From positions 14,591,001-14,655,000 of the forward strand of contig NC_083387.1 of NCBI RefSeq assembly GCF_031755915.1: a stretch of DNA of 64,000 nucleotides, given 5' to 3'. The first letter of the stretch is position 1. The number at the start of each line of letters is the position of its first letter. Of the stretch, positions 1-10,175 are shown in pieces. This DNA comes from Ziziphus jujuba. Taxonomy: Eukaryota > Streptophyta > Magnoliopsida > Rosales > Rhamnaceae. Under the pieces are notes generated by a model that saw only the letters and a list, made by a program, of their open reading frames with translations, was not told the DNA's origin and ran no database searches. A program made the position numbers and the translations under genes.

Positions 1-418
1 TTTCAAATAACAGTGAGAAGAACAAATTATTAGATGAGCAAACAAAATAGGACAATCTAAAATTTTGTGAAGAGATTTCAAACATATTAAGGATGATTAG
101 AAATTTTCAGCTCTAGATGACAATAGCTTGAGTAATAAGTAGAAATTTGATAGCAAATTTTGAAATTTATGGTATAATCTTTATTGATTTTGCAAAAGAA
201 ATTCATATGAGTAATGAGAAGATTAAAACCAATAATTTCTAATTTATGAAAGAATTCCCAACAAAGAAGATTACAGAAGACAAAAGGGAGTTATGCTTTT
301 TCTTATATAATTAATAATTTGAAATTTTGTTATGGATTTTGTGATTTCATTTACTAATGCTATGCCTTACTCTTTTTACAGAAAACTTGGATTGTAGAAT
401 AATCTAAAATTCGCAAAA
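1..418. other. AT-rich stretch without a gene
   Basis: No open frame or motif is readable here. It lies directly upstream of a protease-like fragment and is probably decayed internal sequence of the same old retrotransposon, but that is inference from position only. Confidence 0.4.
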
Positions 419-826
419 ATGGCAGTTTCATTAGCAAATCATGCTACTATTCAAATAATTGAGGATATTTCACTTAAGATTGGTAAGTTTTTGTTTTACC
501 TAGACTTTTTGGTAATTGATACTATAGCTAATAATGGAACATTTTTTCTACGTAGACCTTTCTTAGCCCAAAGTAAAGCAAAAAAAGATATTTATAATGG
601 GAAATTATCTATTTTGGATGAAGGGGGTGGAAAGAAGGAAATCTTTTACATGTATAAATCTATTGACGATTCATCATTATTAAGAGCTAGAGTAGCAGAT
701 GATGATCAGAGAGAATTAAAGATTATTATGGTTGAAGTGGGTAATAAGAGCGATTATAAGAGTAAGTTAACAAAAAGAAAGAAAATAATGAGGAGAGTGA
801 TGATAAGGATAATTTTAATGAAATAA
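419..826 (+). pseudogene. Retropepsin-like fragment of a Ty3/gypsy (Athila/Tat-like) polyprotein
   Basis: The 135-codon frame contains the block IIEDISLKIGKFLFYLDFLV followed by LRRPFLAQSKAKKDI. This matches the C-terminal half of the aspartic protease domain of plant Ty3/gypsy elements, whose usual form is GIIEDVLVKV-DKF-PVDFVVLD then LGRPFLAT. The catalytic D-S/T-G is upstream and not visible, and G of LGRPF is changed to R, so the domain is not functional. The ATG at 419 is incidental. The frame ends only 28 bp before the left LTR of the next element, so the younger element probably landed in or beside this remnant. A second, different protease fragment lies at 8655-8863 on the same strand. 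Confidence 0.7.
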
Positions 827-853
827 ACAAAAGAAGATAAGAGACTTAGGAAG

Positions 854-1776
854 TGATATGAACCTAAAGTGACTTGCCTCTAAACTCATAATAAAGATTG
901 ATTTGGACTGTCTAACTACAAGTTATTAATGAATGACTCAATCCGTTACCTATATTTGAGGTAAGAACCTTGGTATGGTGAAGACGCCACAATAGGGTGC
1001 GGAATAAACCTATTGGTACGTCAACTTTGAACTCCACAAACAAAGTTTGAAAAGTTCAATCTAGTTTTTAGAGAACCAAGCAATTCACTCACACTTTTTA
1101 GTCAAATTTGTAATATGCTTTATTCATGACTTATGTGCCTTTTAAGTAGGCAAAATAGTTAAAAAGCTTTCCTAAACTAATATGGCTGAAATTTAAGTTT
1201 AGGAAAGCTAATTTGGTTAGGTTTAGGAAACCTAATTTGGCTTCTAGTTCCTAATTTAAATGACATTTAAGTCTCTGACCAGTCAACTCTAACAAAAATA
1301 AAAAAGTAGTTTAAAAACCTAATAAAACTAAATTAAAAAAGTAAAATAGGCAACATGCCAAAATCGAATCAAAACATAAATAGAAATTTAATGTCTCCTA
1401 ACTATAAGATCCGGCCAAGCATAGTTGAATGCCATGTATGCGTATATCACCCTCCATGTGGCAAAAGTGCCATGTCACCATATGATACCACATCACCATC
1501 CATGTCATCAAAACGTGCCACACCACCATGTTGTAGGATTCCAGGATTCCATGTGTTAAGCTCTCTTTTATAGTGGCATCCTCCATCCCAATCATTTGGA
1601 CCAATTTTGGTTCATCTTCAGTAATGAACTTACTTTCTTGAGATGTGAACACCTCATCGATTAAACCATTTAGTGCTTCTTTAAACCGCTTTGCTCTAGC
1701 TCTGGTTATCGGTCTCGTAGAGATTTGAAGTGGCTCAAGACTCCATCTTGAGGTGCTCCTAGTCATGTCCCCATCA
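854..1776 (-). repeat. 3' LTR of Ty3/gypsy element 1
   Basis: The left copy runs from TGATATGAACC to GTCCCCATCA on the plus strand, 923 bp. It pairs with 7222-8134. Inside it a GATTCCAG unit near 1536-1550 is partly duplicated relative to the right copy. The integrase frame runs through the polypurine tract into this LTR. Confidence 0.88.
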
Positions 1777-1790
1777 TTCCCCTCCTTTTG
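1777..1790 (-). other. Polypurine tract of element 1
   Basis: On the minus strand this reads CAAAAGGAGGGGAA immediately before the TG that opens the 3' LTR, as expected for the plus-strand primer of reverse transcription. Confidence 0.8.
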
Positions 1791-2992
1791 AAAATGATTT
1801 GTCCTCAAATCATCACCTGCATAAAGAGGAGATAAATCAGCAATATTAAATCTAGCACTTACATTATACTCACCAGGAAGATTTAATTTGTAAGCATTGT
1901 CATTAAGTCTCTTCAACATTTGGAATGGACCATCTCCACAGGGCATGAGTTTAGACTTCCTTTGAGCTAGAAATCTTTTTCTTTCTCAAATACAACCAAA
2001 CCCAATCTCCTCTCAATGTTAGCTCTAGCCTTCTCATGTAGTTGCCTAACAAATCAGCTTTTTTTTTCCTATCTAAATTAGCATGCTCATTCAAAGGTAA
2101 ATGTGTTAAATCCAATGGAGTTAAAGGATTGAAACCATATACAATTTCAAAAGGTGAACATTTAGTGGCTGAATGTACATATCTATTATAAGCAAACTCA
2201 ACATGAGGTAAACATTCTTCCCAAGTTTTGATATTTTTACTTATCAAAGCATGTAACAAAGTAGACAAAGTTCTATTTACTACCTCTGTTTGTCTATCAG
2301 TTTGTGGATGACAAGTAATAGAAAACAACAACTTAGTTCTCAACTTAGCCTACAATATTTTCTAGAAGTAACTCAAGAATTTTGCATCTCTATTAGACAC
2401 AATTGTTCTAGGCATTCCATGCAACCTAACAATTTTTTTAAAGAACAAATCAGCAATATGAGATGCATCATCGGTTTTATGACATGCAATAAAATGTGCC
2501 ATTTTAGAGAACCTATCCACAACCACAAAAATTGAATCCTTACCTTTCTTTGCTCTAGGAAACTCTAAAACAAAGTACATAGAAATATCTATCCAAGGAT
2601 GGTTAGGTGTAGGAAGTGGCATGTACAATCCATGTGGTTGCAGCTGTGATTTAGATTGCTTAGATTTAATGCATCTATCACAAATTATTTCTACATCTTT
2701 TTTCATATGTGGTCAATAGAAGTGTTCTTGTAGAACAGCTAAGGTTTTAGCTATTCCAAAGTGTTCCATTAATCCCCCACCATGAGATTCTCTAACAAGT
2801 AAATCACGTAAAGAACAATTTTGGCCCATAAAGTTTATTTTCCCTAAACAAGAATTCCTGAAATCTATAAAACTTTCCCTCAGCATGCTTTTCACAAAGT
2901 TTGTAAATTTCACCAAAGTCATGATCTAAAGCATATAATTCTCTAGTTTGATCAAAACCAAGTAATTTAGCATCCAAAGTAGAAATTAGCAT
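1777..2992 (-). pseudogene. Integrase region of Ty3/gypsy element 1
   Basis: Order on the minus strand: H2C2 zinc-binding segment (2706-2922; [14 protein letters not shown], later CDRCIKSK), catalytic core (1951-2640) and C-terminal GPF module (1800-1946; DGPFQMLKRLNDNAYKLNLP, then VSARFNIADLSPLY). Two of the three catalytic acids are lost: the family's SMDF is SMYF, and the family's SDRD is SNRD. The third, the glutamate in [10 protein letters not shown], is present. A W-to-stop change lies at EHFY-stop-PHM near 2708, and further frame changes lie near 2350 and 1948. Integration would not be possible with this copy. Confidence 0.87.
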
Positions 2993-3055
2993 GTACTTGC
3001 AGGATAATGTATTAGCTACAATATTTTTTTTACCTTGCTTGTAGCGAATAACATA

Positions 3056-4270
3056 TCAAAATGTCTCAAGGAATTCCATCTGCTTGCCATGGCACCTATT
3101 TAGCTTTCCTTGTCCCTTTATGTGCTTCAAGGACTTATGATCTGTATGAATCACAAGCTCTTTAGGCAATAAGTAGTGCTGCCATGTCTCCAATGCTCTA
3201 ACCAATATATATAACTCTTTATCATAAGTTGGATAGTTTAAGGCTACCCCACTTAGCTTTTCATTGAAATATGCAATTGGTTTTCCCTCCTGCATCAAAA
3301 CAGCGTCTATATCTATCCCTGAAGCGTCACATTTAATCTCAAAAGTTTTAGAAAAGTTATGTAACACCAATAAAGGAGCATTTGTTAGTTTTTCTTTCAA
3401 TAAATTAAAAGACCTTTCTTGAGCTTCTCCCCATTGGAAACCTATACTCTTCTTAATAACCTCTATAAAAGGTGCAGCAATAGTACTAAAATCTTTAACA
3501 AACTTTCGATAGAAACTAGCCAAACCTTGGAAGCTTCTAACTTGGGTGATGCTAGTTGGCATGGACAACTCTTGAATGACTTTTACCTTCTCTTGATCAA
3601 CTTTGATACCTGCAGCACTAATCACAAATCCTAGGAAAACAAGCTTAGATTGACCAAAGTCACACTTTTTAAGGTTGGCATAAAGTCTTTCTTTTCTAAG
3701 AACATTTAATACTAACCTAAGATGCTCTACATGCTCTTTTAAACTCTTACTATATACAAGAATGTCATCAAAATACACAACCACAAACTTTCCAATGTAA
3801 GCATGCAAAACATGATTCATAAGTCTCATAAAAGTATTAGGGGCATTAGTTAACCCAAATGGTATAACCAACCATTCATACAACCCATGCTTTGTTTTAA
3901 ATGCTGTTTTCCATTTATCACCTTCCTTCAATCGTATTTGATGATAAGCACTCTTAAGATCAATTTTTGAAAACATGATTGCATCATACAATTTAACAAG
4001 CATGTCATCTAACCTTGGAATAGAATGGTGATATTTGACAGTGATATTTTAATAGCCTTACAATCTACACAAATTCTTCATGTTCCATCTTTCTTAGGGA
4101 CTAATAACACAAGTACAACACATGGACTCGTGCTTTCTCTAACAATCCCTTTTCAAGCAATTCACTTACCTACTTTTGAAGTTTCTTTGTCTCATCTGGA
4201 TTACTCCTATAAGCCAGGTGTGGAATTGTTGATCCTGGAACAAAATCAATTTGATATTCGATCCCTCTAA
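3056..4270 (-). pseudogene. Reverse transcriptase-RNase H region of Ty3/gypsy element 1
   Basis: The open segment 3056-4003 (315 codons) holds most of the RT palm: [20 protein letters not shown], then [15 protein letters not shown] and the catalytic [11 protein letters not shown]. After [13 protein letters not shown] comes the RNase H part ([46 protein letters not shown]). The YFDD motif and the visible RNase H aspartates are present, so this is the best-preserved part of the element. Upstream to about 4270 the first part of the RT is present but split between frames. The reading frame breaks just before the integrase zinc-binding domain. Confidence 0.9.
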
Positions 4271-4721
4271 TTGGTGGTAACCCACTTGGAATCTCCTTGG
4301 GAAAGACATCGTTGAACTCTTGTAAAAGAGAAACAATAGAACTAGGCAAAACAGATTCATTAGGGTTAGTTTAATGATTCATATATATTTCTTTGTACAT
4401 AATTACAATCATAGGCTTTTTACAATAAAAACCCTTCTTTATTTCACTATATTTTGCATAAAAACTCTTTTGTTTCTTTCCACTCTTTTTCTTTTCTTTT
4501 TCTCTCACACTCTCAACCTCATCATTCTTTTTCTTCTCTTGGTGGTTGGACATAACTTGATTTTATTGTTGTTCAACTTCTCTCCTCCTTTGTAGACCCA
4601 ATTGATCATCAAAAACTTGTTTAGGAGTCATTGGTGTAAGAATCACTCGTTTACCTTTGAAGTTAAAGATAATCTTTTTAGTGCGACCATGATGGTTAGT
4701 ATCTCTATCAAATTGCCATGG

Positions 4722-6290
4722 TCATCCCAAAAGCAAATGGCCAGTTTGCATTGGCACCACATCACAAATAATATCATCTTCATAATCACCAATAGAGAAT
4801 GCAACCTTCACTTGTTTGTTCACCTTCAACTCTCCACAATTATTAAGCCATTGTAGCTTATATGGTTCTGGATGCTTCATAGTGGGTAAACCTAGTTTTT
4901 CAACCATAGTAACACTAGGAACATTAGTACAACTTTCACCATCAATAATCATACTACATACCTTATCCTTGACTTTGCACCTAGTATGAAAGATGTTCTT
5001 CTGTTGCACTTCCTTCTTATCTTTGTACACAGTTAGAGCTCTCCTAGCAACCAATGATAAGTCCCCATGAACTGAATACTTGTAATCATCTTCATCTTCA
5101 TCACCAATGTTCTCCAATGGTGGAATGGATTCATTATCTGACTCTTCCTCTTTAGATTGAATGTCTCCACTTTTCCAAATCATCATGACCGTTTTGTTTA
5201 GATATTGAGTTGCAATATGACCTCTGCCTTGATATTTAAAACACATGATATCTCGATTTCTAGTTGAAGATGAATTCAATTTACTTACTTGCTTGAATGA
5301 GGATGGTTCGGCCTTAGCTTCAAATTTAGGCCGTGTGGTGGCTTTGTCTTTGAACTTGGTTGATTGGGTTTCCATGTAGATGAGCTTGCTTTCCAAGTGT
5401 TTTGGGCAATACTCTTGTGGTACCCCACCTTTTGAGTTGTTGCTCTATTTTGATGGCCATGTGCAACATCTCCTCAATCTCCACATGATGATGCAAATCC
5501 ACTTGATTTGCTATTTCCCTATTCAAACCAACCAAGAAACGTGCCATTGTAGCTTCCCTATCCTCCTCAACATTAACCCTTATCATAAGGATTTTCATAT
5601 CCTTATAATAGTCCTCCACACTACTATTTCCTTGAGACAAGCTTTGTAGCGTTTGAAAAATGCTTCTATAGTAATGGCTAGGTACAAAATGTTTCCTCAT
5701 CAAAGCCTTCATCTCCTCCCATGTATCTATAAGTCTTTGACCCGCTCGTTTCCTAGAAAGTGTCTCTTTGTCCCACCATCCAATAGCATAGTTCGTGAAT
5801 TCAACAACGACAAATTTAACCTTTTTAGTCTCCAAATAATTCTGACAATTAAATACAATCTCAATCCTCTTCTCCCACTCAAGATAAGCTTTTGGATCAC
5901 TTTTACCTTGGAATGATGGTATTTTTATCTTAATTCCTCCATAGTCTTTACCTCAGTCTAATCTTTCTTTCCCATAAAATTGATTGGTACCCGAACCAAC
6001 CTCTTCTTCTTCCTTCTCATAGTCATCTCCAATTCACTCCAAATCTTCCTTTCTCTGAGAATGTCTTCCTCTACCACGACCATGAGTGAACCTTTATGGT
6101 GGTCATTGCTGCAGCATTTGAATTGATGATTCCATCCTATCCAACCTATCATGGATCTACCCAATCTTTAAACGTAGTGCTTTTTGGAGTTCTCCCACCA
6201 AAGCTTGAATGTATAACTTCGAATCAGCCACACCTGGAGTTCCTTCCTTGCTTTCTTTGCTTTTGTCTTATGAGATAACTTTTCTGCAAA
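4722..6290 (-). pseudogene. gag-protease region of Ty3/gypsy element 1
   Basis: The N-terminal part around 6100-6290 has a helical segment (VGELQKALRLKIG, then RLDRMESSIQMLQQ) broken by stops. The retrotransposon gag domain is at 5380-5835 (RKHFVPSHYYRSIFQTLQSL, then SVEDYYKDMKILMIRVN and EDREATMARFLVGLNREIAN). The zinc knuckle near 5195-5250 reads C-F-K-Y-Q-G-R-G-H-I-A-T-Q-Y, so two of the three cysteines of CCHC are tyrosine. The protease is at 4722-4990, with IIDGESCTN in place of the active-site IIDGGSCTN and then KLGLPTMKHPEPYKLQWL. There are at least two frame changes. The product would have been the capsid/nucleocapsid polyprotein and its protease; it cannot be made from this copy. Confidence 0.85.
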
Positions 6291-7205
6291 ACTTGTTAGT
6301 AAAAAAGGACCTCACAAAACTCCCTCACGTGTTTTGCTCAAATTCAAGGTTTCAATTCACTCGGCTTTTACCCCCTATAATTCTCACACCTTTTGCCTTT
6401 TACCACTCTAGTAATTTTATTTGGTTCTTTGCAAACTAATTTCAAATTAAATCAAACTAGCAATAACAATCCAAATAAACCTACCAAACAGTTATGAAAA
6501 TAAGGCTAAGAAGACAAATAGAACGAAAAGTAACAAGAAAAAGGCAACAATTATAGAGTTGATTTTCAATGAGAAATTTGGTACAAACAAATGAAACTAG
6601 AATGTTAAGAACAAATTGGAACGAGATTTGCAAAGTGGAATGAATAATCAACAAACCTTTTTTTGGGTATTGATTTTGGCTTGTTTTTGGTGTTCCTCAA
6701 ATCAACCAAAAATTTTCACTACCTGCTTTCTCTTGAAATCTTAATAATTCAATACCACAAACCACAAGATCAAGAAAAAAATATAAGGACGAATTTTGTA
6801 CTCCAAACTTCCAATTTTCACTACCTGTTTTCACAACCTTTTTTTTTTTTTGGTTTTCAAAAGAGCTAGAACAATCTTATCAAGAAGCAGCAGCATAAAC
6901 ACTCCAAACTTCAACAAAAAAACACTAAGCCATTGAGTAATCGACTAACAAATAAGCTTTGGATTATACCCCGATCGGTTTGAACAACAAATATATATAT
7001 ATATTTTTTATAAGATATGATCAAAATGAATGAAGAAAAACAAAAAAGAAAAATGCATAGAAAACACAGCAACCCAAACACAAAGAACAACCAAAGAAAT
7101 TAAAGATGCAATTTCTAACCTAATGCTAAAAATTGCAAAAACCAAGAAAAAAAACAATGAAACATAAGAAAAAAGATAGATAGATCAAATTTGTAATTAG
7201 AAACC

Positions 7206-7218
7206 GGCTCTGATACCA
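7206..7218 (-). other. Primer-binding site, initiator-Met tRNA type
   Basis: Read on the minus strand the bases are TGGTATCAGAGCC, the standard plant primer-binding site complementary to the 3' end of initiator methionine tRNA. It starts three bases inside the 5' LTR. Confidence 0.88.
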
Positions 7219-7221
7219 AAT

Positions 7222-8134
7222 TGATACGAACCTCGAGTAGCTTGCCTCTAAACTTGCAACAAAGATTGACTTGGACCGTTTACCTACAAGTTATCAATGG
7301 AAGACCTCGACCTTTTACCTATATTTGAGGTAAGAACCTTGATATGGTGAAGACGCCACAATAGTGTGCGAAATAACCTATTGATAAGTCAAATTTGAAC
7401 TCCACAAACAAAGCTTGAAAAGTTCGATCTAGTTTTTAGAGAACCAAGAGAATCACTCTCACTTTTTAGTCAAAATTGTAATATGCTTTATTCATGACTT
7501 ATGTGCCTTTTAAATAGGCAAAATAAATTACAAAGCTTTCCTAAACTAATATGGCCGAAATTTAGGTTTAGAAACCTAATTTGATTAGGTTTAGGAAACC
7601 TAATTTGGCTTCTAGTTTCCTAATTTAAATGGCCTTTAATTCTTTGACCAGTCAACTTTAACAAAAATAGGAAAGTTGTTTAAAAACCGAACAAAACTAA
7701 ATTAGAAAAGTAAAATAGGCAACATGCCAAAATCCAATCAAAACATAAATAGAAATTTAATGTGTCCTAACTATAAGATTCAGCCAAGCTTAATTGAATG
7801 CCATGTAGGTGCATATCACCCTCCACGTGGCAAAAGTGTTATGTCATCATATGATGCCACATCACTATCCATGTCATCAAAACATGCCATATCACCATGT
7901 TGTAGGATTCCATGAGTTAAGCTTTCTTTCATAGTGGCATCCTTTGTCCCAATCATATGGACCAATTTTGGTTCATCTTCAGTTATGAACTTGCTTCCTT
8001 GAGATGTGAATACCTCCTGGATTAAACCATTTAGTGCTTCTTTAAACTGCTTTGCTCTAGCTCCGGTTATCAGTCCTATAAAGATTTGAAGTGGCTTTCG
8101 ACTCCATCTTGAGGTGCTCCTAGTCATGTCCTCA
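7222..8134 (-). repeat. 5' LTR of Ty3/gypsy element 1
   Basis: Right copy, 913 bp, from TGATACGAACC to GTCATGTCCTCA. It is adjacent to the primer-binding site, which sets the orientation of the element. Its outer 13 bases are repeated in inverse orientation right after the end (8140-8152). Confidence 0.88.
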
Positions 8135-8654
8135 AATGATGAGGACATGACTATAATTAAAGCATAAAGGGAAAGATTATAATTTGCCTTCTGAATCTGT
8201 TTTAGGAGTGTTTATAGGTTGGATCATGAGAGAGGGTAAAGGATTATCCAGGGAAGAAGGAAAAGAGTTGCTAGCTACTAGGGTTCAAACTAGAGTAGCT
8301 AGAGAATATTTAAGAGATAAGATGGATCAATGTACTTATGAGAAAAGGGGTAGGACTTATTAGGAGATCCAAGCATTGGAAAGGTAGATAGTAATAGAAA
8401 AAGAGATGAACGAATTAAGGAAAGGGGAAATAGAGTCAAATGGTCTAAAGAAACATGGTGATTTAGGTGTTTTTAAAATTTATTTTGTTAAAGGATATGA
8501 ATTATTTGAAATTTCTATAGTTGATATAGGTTCTTGTAATGACTTATACTTGCTTGGAAAATCTTCCAATTTAGGATGGAAAAATAATTGAATATTTTGA
8601 TGAAAAATGGAAAATTTTTAACGATAAATGTGTTAAACATATGGCATTATTAAA
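8135..8654 (+). other. Remnant of older retroelement, partly open frame
   Basis: Between the 5' LTR of element 1 and a protease fragment the plus strand reads discontinuously; 8406-8591 encodes 61 residues ending in GSCNDLYLLGKSSNLGWKNN. No family is recognisable. Position and strand suggest it belongs to the same old Athila/Tat-like element as the protease fragment that follows. Confidence 0.4.
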
Positions 8655-8863
8655 GATTTACTCATTAGTGTTGTAGGATTTTACTTTCTATTGACTTTAT
8701 GGTTTCAAAAGAGAAAGACAAGGGTAGAATGCATGTCATCCTAGGAAGACCTTTCCTAGTCAATAGTAAAGCAATTATTAACATGTTTGAAGGTACCTTG
8801 GAATTAAGATGTAATGATCAAAATGTTATAGTTCCTATGTACGATCCTCCGGAAGGTATTTGA
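8655..8863 (+). pseudogene. Retropepsin-like fragment 2 (Athila/Tat-like)
   Basis: The plus strand encodes IDFMVSKEKDKG followed by HVILGRPFLVNSKAIINMFE and GTLELRCNDQNVIVPMYDPP, then a stop. LGRPFL-(6)-IIN-(4)-GTLELR is the C-terminal signature of Ty3/gypsy proteases of the Athila/Tat group. A one-base gap before IDFMV breaks the frame. Unlike the copy at 419-826, the LGRPF motif is intact. The downstream reverse transcriptase expected in a full element is absent, so this is a deletion derivative. Confidence 0.72.
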
Positions 8864-9656
8864 AGAGGAAGTCAATAACCAGTAGGCTTGGTCAATCTAA
8901 AGGTAAGTGATAATTTGTGAAAATCAAGCTAAATAGCTTTAAACAAGTGCTTCTTAGGAGGCAACCTAAGGTAATTTTTATTTTATACATTTTTTATTTA
9001 TTTATTTTCACTTTGTTTTATATTTGTTTGTTACCTTTGTAAGGTTTTTGACAAAGTTTAGGTACCATGTGTGCTGAAATTTTTGGTGTATCCACTTTGA
9101 AGTTCCAATGAGCTTGGTTTACTTCCAATTTTGTGGAGAGCTAATTTAATATGTGTTGAATCAAGGATAAAATTTTTAGGTCAATTTGCAGCTTCCACGA
9201 TAATACCCATTTATGCAGAATATTTATGCTCAAATTTGGAATTTTTTGGTGTTTCCAGTATTTTAAATGACTCTAAGCTTCAAAGGAACTAGTTGCTAGC
9301 TTTTAATGTTTTTATTCAGCATGTTTGTTTCCTTTAATTATCAGTTGTTTTTATCTAGTTCAAGTTCAATTTGATTTTGTTCATGTTTTGTGGTTTGAGA
9401 CTAGTTTGTATGGGAAGAAACTTTAGAAAAATTATTAAAGGATAAAAGTACAGCAAAATATAAGTTTCGAGATAGCATGTAAAGCATTTTAGCGATGTAA
9501 AATTTGAGCTGCAAGACGTCGAAGGAGGAAAAAAACACCATGAAGAACAAGCACAATGCCGCTATGCGGCGCCTGAAAGCTGGAGCCACATCTTTCCGAT
9601 TTTTCTACTTTGTTCTTCAATCTTGCTAAATTTTCCGAGGTTATTATGATTTTTCG
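8864..9656 (+). repeat. Athila-like 3' region, left of the inserted solo LTR
   Basis: Around 8950-8967 the sequence reads CTTCTTAGGAGGCAACCTAA. This resembles the (T)TGGGAGGCAACCCAA segment found after pol in Athila-type elements. From about 9397 a roughly 260-bp unit begins (TTTGAGACTAG, later GCAAAATATAAGTTT and GAAGGAGGAAAA with CACCATGAA); a second copy begins at 12591, on the far side of the solo LTR. The assignment to Athila is by motif only. Confidence 0.5.
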
Positions 9657-10142
9657 TGTCAGGACCCATTCAGAATTCCTCTCCGGAACCCTAGACAAGC
9701 CCTGATCCCAGGAAAATACCACCGAACCTTCCAACGGAAAATCCGACAGCACCTCCCCTATGGGTAGGACTTACCAAAAATCACCTGCATTGAGAACATA
9801 CTTCTATACTCATCCCCTTATTCCTCCCGTAAAACTATAAATTGATTCCACAATTTTACAGCACTTCGCAACAATAATGGCAAACCAGTGCATAAATAAA
9901 ACATAAGTGTCCAAATAGTATACAGAGCTTTATGAAGTGCTAATCAATAGAAAATACAACGCAGAAGGAAGAAATGATACAACTGAAATGAATGAGTACA
10001 AAAGTGCTTCTCGAAACATGATAGCAGCGGAGAATTGGTTCGCCCCGGAAGAACGTCTATCACCTCTTGCACCTAAGGGAACGGAACTTAAAAACGTGAG
10101 ATGCTAATCATCTCAATGAGTGACCCTAGCTACTGAACATTT

Positions 10143-10175
<33 letters not shown>

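Larger units (their letters stand above)
854..8134 (-). mobile_element. Ty3/gypsy LTR retrotransposon 1 (decayed, structurally complete)
   Basis: Two LTRs (854-1776 and 7222-8134) bracket gag, protease, reverse transcriptase, RNase H and integrase remains, all on the minus strand and in the Ty3/gypsy order. The 5' LTR is the right one, because the primer-binding site (7206-7218) lies just inside it; the polypurine tract (1777-1790) abuts the left LTR. LTRs start TG and end CA. In a roughly 190-bp stretch compared by eye the LTRs differ at about 9 percent of positions, so the insertion is old. No target-site duplication is visible (flanks GGAAG and AATGA). Coding regions carry many stops and frameshifts. 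No chromodomain is readable after the integrase. Confidence 0.9.

Noticed and set aside
419..826. A 135-codon plus-strand frame as an independent gene
   Set aside because: Its sequence is a retropepsin fragment with a changed motif and no upstream catalytic part; it is a transposon remnant.
849..8139. A target-site duplication for gypsy element 1
   Set aside because: Flanks GGAAG and AATGA do not match, and shifting the boundaries does not improve this.
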